Translations under genes and position numbers: made by a program | Origin: Spisula solida | Taxonomy: Eukaryota; Mollusca; Bivalvia; Venerida; Mactridae | Length of the DNA stretch: 64,000 nucleotides | Direction: 5' to 3' | Assembly: GCA_947247005.1 (NCBI GenBank) | Contig: OX365944.1 | Span: forward strand, 18,265,501 to 18,329,500 | Shown: piece after piece, positions 37,706-48,720 of the stretch | How the letters are laid out: each line of letters starts with the position of its first letter | Numbering within the stretch: the stretch's first letter is position 1 | Notes under the pieces: generated by a model | The model's database searches: none | What the model was told of the DNA's origin: nothing | What the model saw: the letters and a program-made list of their open reading frames with translations, nothing else

Positions 37706-38350
37706 TTTTGTTGTACCCCAGATAATTGCATCAACTGTAAAATGTCTGGTCACTGTGTTATCTGGACATATAATCCCGGGTTTAATTTCAGGCAGCTGTA
37801 CTAAAGACGAAATAAAAGAGGTATCAGTATTGCCATTGCTAGACGCTGAGCACAAAGATCACCGACTTGTCTTCTCGCAAAAACTAGTGGAGATGGATCA
37901 GGAATGAGGTGTTGAAAGGGAGTGACATACGTTGGAAAAATTTGTTTCACTATGGGACTAAAATAAATTAAACTAACTGTCCATAAAGTAACGTCAGCTT
38001 TGATTTCGGATTTTATTGATATCGACGCTCTCAAGGCAACATCAGGACGAAGCCCAATTAAGTCTTATTTTATGCTTTTGCATTCATTTTAAACGCACAA
38101 TGCTCTGTGTGTCTCTTTTTGTGTACTCTTGGGAGTGAAATTAATATCAATTGAAGCATGATTATGGGCCAATGGAATTTTGAGACTTAACGTTAAATTC
38201 CAAAAGACATGTTACAAGTTTTATTGTCTCGAATCATGAGCATGATTGCAGATTAATCTTTGATTTTTAAATGTCTCTGGATAATGTCACACTTAATGTC
38301 GCTCGTTTGGGAATATTAACATGATTATAGAACATGGAAAAAACATAAAA

Positions 38351-41300
38351 CAGCAGAGAGAAGGTGTCTCATACAAAAGTGCACAAGCACCACAGTGTAT
38401 CAGACCACGTAGCGATATCGTTCAGAATATCGAAGTGCATATTTTATGCAATGACTGTCATAGCAGTGTGTTTAAACGTACACATAGCGGAGTGTTGCAC
38501 ATAGTGATATAGTTGCCATCGTAGATATTCTTGTGGAGTATCACCTTCTTGTAATTTCCTGGCATATATGGGCGATGTGATACATGTAAACTTGCCAACC
38601 AAACAAGCAATCTGGTCAGCTTCTAGACAATAAATGTACATCCTCAAGCGGTCAAACATAGTTCATGTATATATGTAAAATTATAACAATAAACTTTCTG
38701 ATCCGGGACGTTGCCAATATTCTACGCTACGCTGGTATATTCCGCGACAAAACAGAAAGTGAGATACATGACTGTGTTGGAGTTTGGAATGTTGCAGGTT
38801 CGATATCACAGTGCGATATATTGATTAGCACTCAGAGTATACGAGACGCCTGTCTCCATGTGATGTTGTAGATGCATTATGTGCATGATCATGTTATTTG
38901 TTATACTGCTCGTTATTTTTCAAACATATAGTATAGTTACATACTTACTAACTTACACGACCACGCAAGTATCTGCGATGAAGGAAGTGATCCAAATCAG
39001 AGACCACATATTGAATCATATTCTCCATTAATGTATTCACAATACTAAAGCACATTATTTTCATATTACATCAAATCAGTTAGTACAAATCGTGATACAT
39101 ATTGGCAGTTTGACACGATCTCATAATTATTGTTCTTCATTAATGTAACGGGTAAGGAATTTAATGATCAAGTCGTGGTGAAAAATTGTGAATGTTTGCA
39201 TCTATCTGGAGTTTACCAGCTCTATCAGCTGCTGTTATAAGGTGAGTAGCAAAATACTTAGAAACGGGTCTTCAAGAGTGTAAACACATTTAGCGTCGGT
39301 TCTAAAGCCAGTTGGGTCTATTATATTTGAAAAATCTATGACGTAAAATGGAATATCTGTTGAATGGTACGTCTGTTTTGTTCCGACGACTTCCATCGAT
39401 TACCTTTAGTTTTAAATAATCTGGTACATAATTGAAAATATTCTGACTTGTGAAATTAATTGCAAATATTTAGGGTGGTTAAAAACTTACAGGTTACGTA
39501 ACACTCCTATTCACATTACGGTGGATATTTTTGTCTATTTTCTTTTTTGTAAATTTTAAATTTAATGAAATATTCTTGATCAGACAATATTCCTTGTTTA
39601 ATTTTGCCTACTAATGGATTGTCCAGGCTATGATTATGGCGATATCTGTAATGATTCATTTATAAATAAGTAAACATACGTGTAATAGATGCTCCAACTT
39701 TATGGTGTTGTTATGTTTATTCCTGACTAATCTAGAACATGGAGATTCACATAATCAATGTGTTTTGTTTCTGTTCGGATGCAAGTTATGTAAAAATTCA
39801 AATTTAGTGAATTCAATTTGGCAAGTTCGTATTATTTGTTCACATTATTCACTATGTTTAAATTTATATAACTGACAACGAAGTGACACCATTGGCATTG
39901 TAACACTATTATAAATATAGTAGTTTATTACCATAGAGTTAAATTAATAGAGCTCCTTAAACTCCACGTCAACATCAGACAATTGCATATACAATAAAAT
40001 GTATAGCCAATGAATTATTTATACCAGTTCTCCACTGTTCATATCACATGACTATTTAGAAGAAAGCTGCAATATATTTTGATTTAATTTAAGAAAATTA
40101 TTCGAGTATGTGAGTCTCATTAAGAAATCGATGTGATATATTATAAGCAAATGGAGCGCACAAAAAGTACATAACAATTATCAATAATATTTAGTTTCGC
40201 AGACATTCTCATGTGGTATCTAGGTACACATATCTCAGAAAGGAAGCTACATGTCGTGGTCGAGGGTGCCAAGACATTAATCTATATTCATAGTTGCATA
40301 GTTGACCAACTTAGTTAGGAGTTTTCTTTCTGGCTTTCAAATTATGACTCTATTTTAAACGCAATGTATTCAGAAAGTAATGCAATATCAAGGCAAAGAA
40401 ATTTACGGCCAGGACGACAAGTTTATTCCTGTCACTGTTTTATCCGTTTTTAGTGAGATAGCTATTTTGGTATGTCATTTAGCTCTGCTTTTAGTATCAA
40501 GTCTCAATAGCTTTCATTTTCATTTTGTCGTGATTTACTAATGCATTCAAGAACATAACATACAAATTCATATAGGTTCAATGCATGTTTCATAATAATT
40601 AATGTGTTACGTATTAGTACATACGTATACATAGCAGTACCGGTAGATTTTCAGTGGCTTATTGAACCGGAGTATATTAGGGCTGTAGAATTTAGTGTTC
40701 TCGGCAAAATCAATTATCAATTGAAGAAGCATATTATAGGCATGCCTTCAAATTCCTATTGCCTTAAACAGTCCATGCAATTGCAGCCTAATCTCCTAAG
40801 CACATACACCATAAACTGCTCGGCCATAGTCTATTCAACCTTATCTAGATCGGCTTGTCGAATTCCCAGGTAATGTTTGTCTCGTTTTCGGCAGGTAATA
40901 TCGTATCTAGGTATCATCTATTGCAATAAGTTTGGTTAAAAAGTTTTTGTCGTTTTATTCAAGCGCAAAGGCACGCTAGCAACAAGTTTGGGGCGACGTT
41001 CGTTCTGTTCTGACGTCAAACGATGTGGTACCCAAGGGGCGGAAACCTGGTACATGTTCAGCATGTTCCGCGAATTTAAACGAATAGGGCCAATTCTAAT
41101 GTCAATTCCATGGGCTAACTTTTCGCATGTAAATATTATGTCTGGTTTCAAAGGTTTTCTCTTTGTTTTGGTCTGAAATGGTCGATTGCACAGATATTTC
41201 GATCAGCGCGGTAGTATACTTCAACTACTATTTTGCCGTTCGTATGTTCATTTAATAATCTTTAAACATTAGAGTATGAAAAAAAGACATTTTGATACAT

Positions 41301-42005
41301 GCATCCGTTAAGCCAAAAATCCCTAGAAATTATGTTGCGGGAGCACTCTGTTTATACGTTAACTACGTTAATCTTATTACTTTACCGCGTCCATGATGTT
41401 TTGAGTGACGTCATCGACGTTATATGTACTTCAATTATTCCATCAAATGGGAAATGTGCTACTTAAGTATAATGCAAAGATTGGTTAAATTATAATGACT
41501 GGTTTTAGAGATAGTTGATAGATATTATATATTGAATGACCCTCGTAAAACAGAATATCGAATCAAGAAGCGGAGCGAAAATATCTCATACAAATGCAAT
41601 GTCGTGATGAAAGAACACAAGAAAATGGTAATTCTCAGAGGAGCTGTCAGACAATTTAATATATCGTATGTGCCTTGCAATGGTCATGTAGCAACTGTTC
41701 TGGGTATAGTGTGTTGTCCCATTCTGGCAACATAAGTGCATGGTTGGGCACATTAGTAAAACCACCTACAGACCTTACGTCAACCAACTGAGTGGCTTCT
41801 AATATTTTTACAGTGTCAAAACTATTGGAAATATTTGGTTTCGCTGACTTTATTCGAGGAACACGGGTTTTTGAAAGATTAAAATTTTCTTACTAACTGA
41901 AAGTGTTCTTGCAAAATGAAACGCAATTGAACATATACTGAGCGTCAAATGTTCGGCGAATCAAAATGTATTTGTCATTTTTATTGGAACCGCAAACTAG
42001 TGTAT
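38351..42005. other. Non-coding stretch, nothing recognised
   Basis: No protein-like frame stands out. A somewhat GC-richer patch at about 40970-41130 holds 62- and 71-codon frames on opposite strands with no recognised motif. Confidence 0.45.
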
Positions 42006-42312
42006 AGTAAGTAAGTAAGTAAAGTCTTTATTTTACGAGGCTAACATATTTACAATAATGCAATCTTCCATATGGGCCTCAACATATATACATAAATATA
42101 TAAATAGGTACATTACATCAAAGAGAAGTTCACAAATATAAATAACAACATATCAATTACAAAGAAAATAATAGGACAGCACTATATTGAACACAGTATA
42201 TGTTCATGAAAATAAACATTTTATCACTTACATTTGCAAATAGTAAATTGGTATAATTATATTGAACTGAAAATATATTCACATGATGGGTCTGTTTGTT
42301 GCAATGCCTTAA

Positions 42313-42565
42313 CTATGGGTATTTCCATTTAATGTATGCATTTTGGAATTTATGTATTGAGTCTGATGCTCGTACTGATTTTGGTATATCATTCCAGATT
42401 TTTGGTCCCGAGTAGGCGAGTGATTTTCTAGAAAGTTCAAATTTTGGTGATGGTACAAATAGTTCTTCATTTGTTACTGATCTAAGATTACATGAATGAA
42501 TTTGGTTTAATTTGGTAAATTTTTGTTGCATGTATTTTGGAAACTGATTATCATTGAGTGATTTG
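42313..42565 (-). pseudogene. LINE ORF2 C-terminus, downstream of the nested insertion
   Basis: The minus strand resumes YKSLNDNQFPKYMQQKF exactly where the RT part stops at KKSIIVY, followed by LRSVTNEELFVPSPKF and SRKSLAYSGPKIWND, a typical ORF2 C-terminus. The stop is at 42313-42315. Confidence 0.88.
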
Positions 42566-42567
42566 TA

Positions 42568-43642
42568 TAGCCCGTTTGCAGCGAAAAAAATCGTCTAAAT
42601 TTTGAATGGTTAAAAATCTATTCATCAGATGTTGATAAAAATTTACGTAGAATCATAATTGCATTCTACCTACTCCCATTTTAAATTTCATAATTTTTAA
42701 TTACTTATTTAAACAAGTTTATTCTTTATTCTATATTGATATTACTTGCATTTGAACACTTTAACGCAGGGAGGATATCTGGTATTCCATTGATGATTAA
42801 CTGTCTTTTTATTAACTGTTATAATCCGTGATCAGCGAGATTAACATTGCTGTGATGAAAGCGAAATTTATGAGGCCCATATAAGTCGATTTATTTAGGT
42901 ATGTCGCTTGTGTGTATAGAGTTGATGTATAAAACATGTAATATCACGGAAAAGCAGTGAAAACCAAACCCTTATTTACTAAGCTACATAAGCTATGTAT
43001 ATACTTGTACATGGACATACACGTATATAATAATGTTAAATTAAGAACTTAATAAAAGCATTGTAATGTTCATGTGCGCAATGACATGTAGTCTTATGAC
43101 TGAACCAGTCCTAAATAATTGAGTAATATACATCTACCCAAACCTTTAGGATAAGTCTGAAATCGACATTCATTAACACGTTTGAAGAATGCCTAATATT
43201 AAGCAGTCAAAATCGTTAAAGACGCTGTAAAATCCGTGTTTTTATAGTTCGAGAAGGAGGCTGCTAGACGCAAGCCATTTTTACATTTAGACCCGAAAAT
43301 ATGATATACACATGGACAGTACAGATGTACAGACGGGCCTCGTATATGCTATATTAAATAGGTTACAAATACGTAAATCTACCGTTAGACGTGTCACGTG
43401 TGACAATAAAGTTGGCTGTTGTGTGTATCGAGTCTTCTAACACGAAGTTTCATTGTAAACTACAAATATTTCACATAGAACTTATGAACAAAACTTTTTT
43501 CACACATGTCCGATGTTGCTTAGATTTAATTGTATATTAGGTAGATACATTTTATTTACTCGTGCAAAATCCCATTCTTGTAGGTGCAGTAAATACTGAG
43601 AAATCTTCATTTTAGACGATTTTTTTCGCCGCAAACGGACTA
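42568..43642. mobile_element. 1075 bp TA-flanked inverted-repeat transposon nested in the LINE
   Basis: The terminal repeats are 32 bp (42568-42599 and 43611-43642), with two mismatches. They begin TAGCCCGTTTGCAGCGAAAA on the left and, read inward, TAGTCCGTTTGCGGCGAAAA on the right. TA target duplications lie at 42566-42567 and 43643-43644. Excision restores the LINE codons ...I-V-Y-K-S-L.... No coding frame is recognised inside. The TA target and short TIRs fit a Tc1/mariner-type MITE. Confidence 0.92.
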
Positions 43643-43644
43643 TA

Positions 43645-45007
43645 CACAATAATTGATTTTTTATATTCAACTCTTTTATCAAATTTCATCCATTGAAGTT
43701 TATTGAAAAGAACTTCAGAGGGAGTGTCAAAGTTTTTTACATCAAGAATGATGCGTGCTGCCCGTTTTTGAAATTTAATGATTTCGTCAATGGTTTTTTT
43801 GTCTGTATTAGCCCAAATTGAACAACAATAATCTAGGTGTAGGAGGATGTACATGTAAGCATTAAAAAATAATTTTCTTGTTGGTACATCTAAGTATTGT
43901 TTGATTCGCATGAGTAGATAAAGTTGTGTGTTGCAATTTTTTATTGTTTTGTCAATGTGAGTTTTCCATTTGAGTTGGTTATCTATATTGATTCCAAGAA
44001 GTCTTTCACTTTCTGATATTTCAATATCATGGTTCTGTAGTTTTAATTTGATGTCTGGGATGCTGGGTTTGTTGGTTGGTTTTGTTATATACATATGCTT
44101 TGTCTTTTGTGCATTGATTATCATGGAATTTTGTGTGTACCATGAGTCTACAATGTCAAGATCAGATTGAAGGGCTTGGTGAATGTCTTGAATTGTATCT
44201 CCTGATGCTGAAAGTGTTGTGTCATCAGCAAAGATGTCTGTTGTTGAAGACTTAACATGGTATGGTAAATCATTTATAGAAATGAGAAATAACAGGGGTC
44301 CCAAGACTGAGCCTTGTGGAACACCTGATATTATTTCAGCTGGGTCTGAAAGTTTTGCGGAAACACACACTTTCTGTGTTCTGTTTGACAGATAGGAAGT
44401 TATCCATGCTATACTCTCTGATGACATATGGTAATATTTGAGCTTGTCTATAAGAATTTTGTGGTTGACAAGGTCAAATGCTTTGGACAAGTCAAGGAGC
44501 AATGTACCAACAAATTTTCCATCATTTATTGCATTGAACCAGTTATCAACTATATTTGTACGTGCAGTTTCACAAGAGTGTTTGGCTCTGAATCCTGATT
44601 GTGAGGTGTGCAACAAGGAATGTCTTTCAAGAAACTGTTTGAGTTCATCAGAGACGTGTTTCTCAAACAGTTTTGATATGACTGGAAGTATTGATATAGG
44701 ACGATAGTTACTTTTATCTGATTTTTTGCCCTTTTGTATATGGGAATTACTTTTGATTGTTTTAGAGATTTTGGAAATGTTTTTTCATTTATGCTCATGT
44801 TTATGATGGATGCAAGAGGTTTCGCTATTATTTGAGATGCTGTTTTCAGAAATTTTGCACTTATATTGTCAAGACCAGTTGATTTCGTAATGTCTAATTT
44901 GTCCAATTGCCAATATTTTTCTGTAACATGGGGAATAATAAATTTTGGCGTGTCACTGGGTATTTTGTCTTGTGTTATATTCTTTAGGACTGATGAAGTT
45001 GTATCAT
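43645..45007 (-). pseudogene. LINE reverse-transcriptase domain (disrupted)
   Basis: The minus strand reads DTTSSVLKNITQDKIPSDTP, then KLDITKSTGLDNISAKFLK and KVIPIYKRAK. A frameshift near 44725 follows, then NYRPISILPVISKLFEKHV, QSGFRAKHSCETA, LLLDLSKAFDLVNH (motif A Asp), SGVPQGSVLGPLLF, IFADDTTLSA (the catalytic F-A-D-D box), and LLGINIDNQLKWKTHID. The end is DYCCSIW and KFQKRAARIILDV. All main RT blocks are visible and the catalytic Asp residues are retained. The element is broken by the frameshift and, after KKSIIVY, by the 1075 bp transposon, which adds about eight foreign residues and a stop. Confidence 0.92.
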
Positions 45008-45009
45008 TA

Positions 45010-45855
45010 CAGTAAACTCCCTCAAAACCGGACCCTGTCCGGACCGGTTCGAAAGTCCGGTTTTGTGGGAGGTCCGGTTTTAAGGGAGTTCTGTATCATG
45101 TACACTTTGATATGTTATCATAGGGAGTATACTGTGTGTTTCATGATACATGTTTACGTTACATGTACAGTGCAACCTTTGAAGAGCATCACCATTAAGG
45201 GAGCTGCATAAACAGTGCAATCTTACAAATCCCGAAATGCAAGTGTGAGCTAATTGGAGACTTATTAATTAAATACGATTGAGTGCAGTGTTTGTCGTAA
45301 TTACAACATTTTGATGGGCTAAACGATCCTTTGTTCCAGTAAATGTTTGTTGCAATACCTACCTCAAGAACAAAACATCAAATGGAAGGACCGTTTTCTT
45401 ATTACGTTCGTAATTAGGCAATTATTTAATTTCATCGCGGCGAATTTCACAAAGTATTGCGGCGAATTTCACAAAGTATTTTTCACGCCTGTGCAAATTA
45501 CACGCGAGACCGTTTAAGAGTAAACATTAAAAACACGACTTGTTCATCGCACCTTTTGTTATGACACGTTCTTTAACTAACAATTAACAAAGTGACATTT
45601 TAGACGAGAAAAATGTACGCGTTAAGTTTTCCGTCAGGTGAGACAAATATACGCGTCCGGTATTCCGCAAGTAACTATCGTTGAAAATCTTGTCAGCGGA
45701 CCGAAAATACCGTCCGGAATCCGGAATTATGAGAGTCCGGTATTGCGGGAGCTTTTTAAGTTAACTTTATAAGAAGAAAATACGGGACCTAGGAAATCGT
45801 CCGATTTTATGGGGATTCCGGTTTTGAGGGAGTCCGGTTTTGAGGGAGTTTACTG
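45010..45855. mobile_element. 846 bp pogo/Tigger-like MITE nested in the LINE
   Basis: Perfect 24 bp TIRs begin CAGTAAACTCCCTCAAAACC and end with its complement, flanked by TA at 45008-45009 and 45856-45857. Sub-terminal copies of TCCGGTTTTGNGGGAG-like words are repeated at both ends (45032-45090, 45655-45850). A 22 bp tandem duplication (GCGGCGAATTTCACAAAGTA plus TT) lies at 45435-45480. CAGT-starting TIRs with a TA target are usual for pogo/Tigger elements. No transposase is present. Confidence 0.9.
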
Positions 45856-45857
45856 TA

Positions 45858-46345
45858 CATTCCTGTATGTAATTGCTGTTCTTGAAAATATTTGTGAAAT
45901 ATGTATTGAATACTTCTGCTGATTTGTTAGGGTCGGTGATTGGTTTACCATTTTCGTCATTTATGTTATGTGTTTGGTGGCTGTCAGTTTTGCAAGAGAT
46001 ATCTTTTAGGTTTTTCCATAGTTTCTTTGGTTGTTTGCGTTATTTTGAATTTCGTGGTGAAAGAAATCTTTTTTTGCTTGGTGTGAAAGTGATCTTACTT
46101 TTGATCTCCATTTTTTGAAATCAGTTTCATTGTTGTTCTTTTTGGCATAGTCTCTTTTGTGAATTGCATCTAATATTAGAATCATTGAACCAATTCTTTT
46201 GGTTTTTTTGTTTAACACGTTTTTGTTTGTTTGGTGCATGGGTGTTTGGAGAAATAAAGTATTGAATGTATCAAGTCCATCATCTGGGTCAGTAAACATG
46301 TCTATCAATGACCAGGGTTGTTGGGATAGATCTTCAAGTGTATGC
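45858..46345 (-). pseudogene. LINE ORF2 fragment upstream of the RT domain
   Basis: On the minus strand this encodes the region between endonuclease and RT: SLIDMFTDPDDGLDTFNTLF, KRDYAKKNNNETDFKKWRSK and KKDFFHHEIQNN. After a frameshift near 46010 come LKDISCKTD and GKPITDPNKSAEVFNTYFTN. The order matches the linker of CR1/jockey-group ORF2 proteins. It is separated from the RT part by the 846 bp element at 45010-45855. Confidence 0.82.
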
Positions 46346-46349
46346 TGAT

Positions 46350-47620
46350 ACAACTACACAAATGTACATTGATACAAAATGTACATCAACGATATAAATT
46401 CATAACAATTATCAAATGTAAGAAATGTATTTATCCATGTGAACACCGTATATGATGTAACCCAACGATTCAAAAATACACATTACACGTTGCAAATGTT
46501 TGTGCACGTTTTGGTACCATATACCCTTTTTTTTATTGATATTTTTGCACAAAATATTACGTTATGCTATCGACCAATGTACCATTAAAAGCACCCTACA
46601 AATAAAATCGGTTTTCCTCTCAGCAACTTGTTTGTCGTTACCTTAGCTTGACAGTATTGTTTTAGAATATTCTACCATTAGTACTATTTTATAATGCAAG
46701 GGAGGTAAGAATGGTACAATGTATTGTTCTTTGACCATTATTGATAAGTGATCGTAACATGGTGTTACCTAAATGAAGATTTTTTTAAAAGGTGTAGTTT
46801 TCGCAAAAACACAATTCGAATACAAGTTTTATATTGATTTAACAGAATGATTGACTACGGTTAAGCGACAACAACGGCGTTGAATATTGTGCTACAGTTT
46901 TTGCAGAATGCCTGTCTATATCAGCTGTATTGACCCTTGACCTATCATCATGTGGTTTGTCATAAACACGATTTGTCTGTTGGAGCTGATACCACAGTCT
47001 AGTAATGATAAGACATAACAGTTTAACGCGACAGAAAGCAGCGTTAGTAAAACACAAGCCATCAGCATCTCGTATACACGATTATGTTCATAATTGCCGT
47101 TTTGGTAATCTTTTTAAGCGTACAAATGTCTTGCCTAATTAAATGAAAATGTTGACAGTTTCTAGAACTACTTGAATGCAGATTCACATAGCAGCCTAAA
47201 GGCGGTTCAGATTGTATTAAGAAATGGGCAATGGTAGTAATGAGAGGCTTAACGCCTACCAAAAACTAATTATGTACTTTTTATCACAGATATATGTGAA
47301 GCACATGTAAAGGGAAAATTCGGTGTAAAATTAAACACCTGAGGTGCGTGAATAGACGGTTAACCATTTTTCGACCGTGTGATCATTCAAACGTGACGAA
47401 AAAGGACAATAGTTTAAAAAATAACACTAAATATTCGCTCATGGAAACGTGGAAAAGTTCTTTCAACCCAACAATTCCAAAATTTATGATTTTCAAGTTT
47501 GTTGCAAAACTTTTGACGCTAGTATATGTTACCTAACGCTTGCCTGTACTTTAAGGTGCTCTTAGAAAATGTTTTATTAGCCTACTCAAGTATGCTAATG
47601 TAGCTGAATCTAGGTCATTC
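46350..47620. other. Non-coding stretch, nothing recognised
   Basis: AT-rich with short frames only. Confidence 0.45.
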
Positions 47621-47629
47621 AGCTTTTTG

Positions 47630-47790
47630 ACAGCTTGGAATTTGGCTTTTGTTGTTTTCACAGTTGGGACTAGGATTTTCAGCGGTTAAGTTCGTTTTTC
47701 GTTCAGTTGTGTGTTGAGCATTTCGTCGTGTAATTGTGGTATGTGATGTTTTTTATGTTGTCTGTGTTCGGTTAGTTCTGTTATCTTTTT
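47630..47790 (+). repeat. Dispersed repeat related to 48.2 kb
   Basis: CGTTCAGTTGTGTGTTGAGC then ATTTCGTCGTGTAATTGTGG parallels 48255-48300 (GTTCAGTTGTGTTGGGCATT, GTCGTGCAATTGTGG) and, inverted, 60560-60612. Confidence 0.55.
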
Positions 47791-48099
47791 GCCAATACCA
47801 TTACCATATTTTAATCTACTGCATGCTTAATACCTATGGAACTGTTTGGTGACACAGTTTCATGGTAACTTATTTGTCGACCAGAGAAAGCAACATTGTA
47901 ATACTGTACTGAACTTCAGGGGAATAATTTCCAGTTATATCTAGTTATTTTCATTTCCATTGCCTTTACTATCATCACTTTTGTGGTGATCACTATTACA
48001 TGGAATTAGATATGAACAGAACTTCATAGATTATAAAATAACATATCCGTGTCAGTCAATATCTTGTGGCATCCCTCACCTTTAGTTATAGGTCCTTGT

Positions 48100-48720
48100 T
48101 AAAACAATTTCAACACGACATCATCTAATCATATTTGTTAAGCTTTGTAGAATCCATTTCCTATTGTTTGTATGATACTTATACCAACATACGTACATGG
48201 CTTTCGACCTTTTGGCAGCTAAAACTTGAACTTCGTCGGTTAACTACCATTTTATTGTTCAGTTGTGTTGGGCATTGTGTCGTGCAATTGTGGTCGTAAT
48301 TATGGTCGTGTTATTTCTGTCTCCTGTGCACGGCTGTTTCAGTTGAGGGCTGCCTTCCATGTCCAATTTATTATGATCTGTTTACGTGGTATCGTCTGCA
48401 GACATCATTCAAATCATTCTATAATTGCTAATAAGAAAATGTAAAAACATGAAGTTGCTATTTGGAGCGATATTGACACTTATCAAGATTAGATGTCTAG
48501 TTAATTGAGGTTATTTAGCGCACTCTTATGTGTGTTTTCCTAGTAAAAGAGTAATACACTAATGATAATGACGAATTTAAGTTTGTGTGTAGCGTGTCTG
48601 TCTATGACGCATGCACGTGAGGAGATAACATCAATGTCTTGCAAGATTTATTACATTAAGCAGCAAATCTGTATTGAACACAGCGACTGTACTATGGTAT
48701 ACAGTGAGGATTTAGATATC
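48100..48720 (+). repeat. Diverged third copy (C) of part of the segmental repeat
   Basis: TATTTGTTAAGCTTTG and TGTATGATACTTATACCAAC (48135-48190) parallel TATTTGTTCCGCTTTG and TGTATGATACTAATACC in A (15309-15370). GATGTCTAGTTAATTGAGGT (48491) parallels TATGTCTAGTTAATTACGGT in A and B. Between the matches sits an R1 repeat (48190-48375). The similarity is much weaker than A to B. Confidence 0.4.
48190..48375 (+). repeat. Dispersed repeat R1, copy near 48.3 kb
   Basis: GTTCAGTTGTGTTGGGCATT, then GGCTGTTTCAGTTGAGGGCT and GCCTTCCATGTCC. The best matching partner is the inverted copy at 60510-60612. Confidence 0.55.

Larger units (their letters stand above)
31005..38350 (+). repeat. Segmental repeat, copy B (7.3 kb)
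   Basis: Collinear direct repeat of copy A, about 20 kb downstream. Shared blocks include AGTATGAGGGGGT (31039), the tRNA-like piece (31702-31773), TTAACACAA-CAAGGCTTTTCC (32499-32519), the 74-codon frame (34595) and the MPMK frame (37466). B has extra DNA at about 33530-34365 and 36317-37297, and lacks A's two insertions. The similarity ends near 38350 around AACAGCAGAG. Confidence 0.85.
42007..46345 (-). mobile_element. 5'-truncated CR1/L2-like LINE with two nested transposons
   Basis: Read on the minus strand, one non-LTR retrotransposon runs from about 46345 to 42007. It starts inside ORF2 (linker region VYQHTLEDLSQQPW and onward) and passes through the reverse-transcriptase domain. It then reaches the ORF2 C-terminus (AYSGPKIWNDIPKSVRASDS) and a 3' end of tandem TTAC units (42007-42022). 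The endonuclease half is missing. Two TA-flanked inverted-repeat transposons (45010-45855 and 42568-43642) interrupt it; removing them restores the frame. A one-base loss in an A-run near 44725 is a further break. Short tandem 3' tails are usual for CR1/L2-type LINEs. The element is dead. Confidence 0.9.

Noticed and set aside
43970..44707. Plus-strand ORFs opposite the LINE RT domain
   Set aside because: They are shadows of the minus-strand reverse-transcriptase coding sequence.
42007..46345. Intact, active LINE
   Set aside because: It is 5'-truncated, frameshifted near 44725 and 46010, and split by two transposons.
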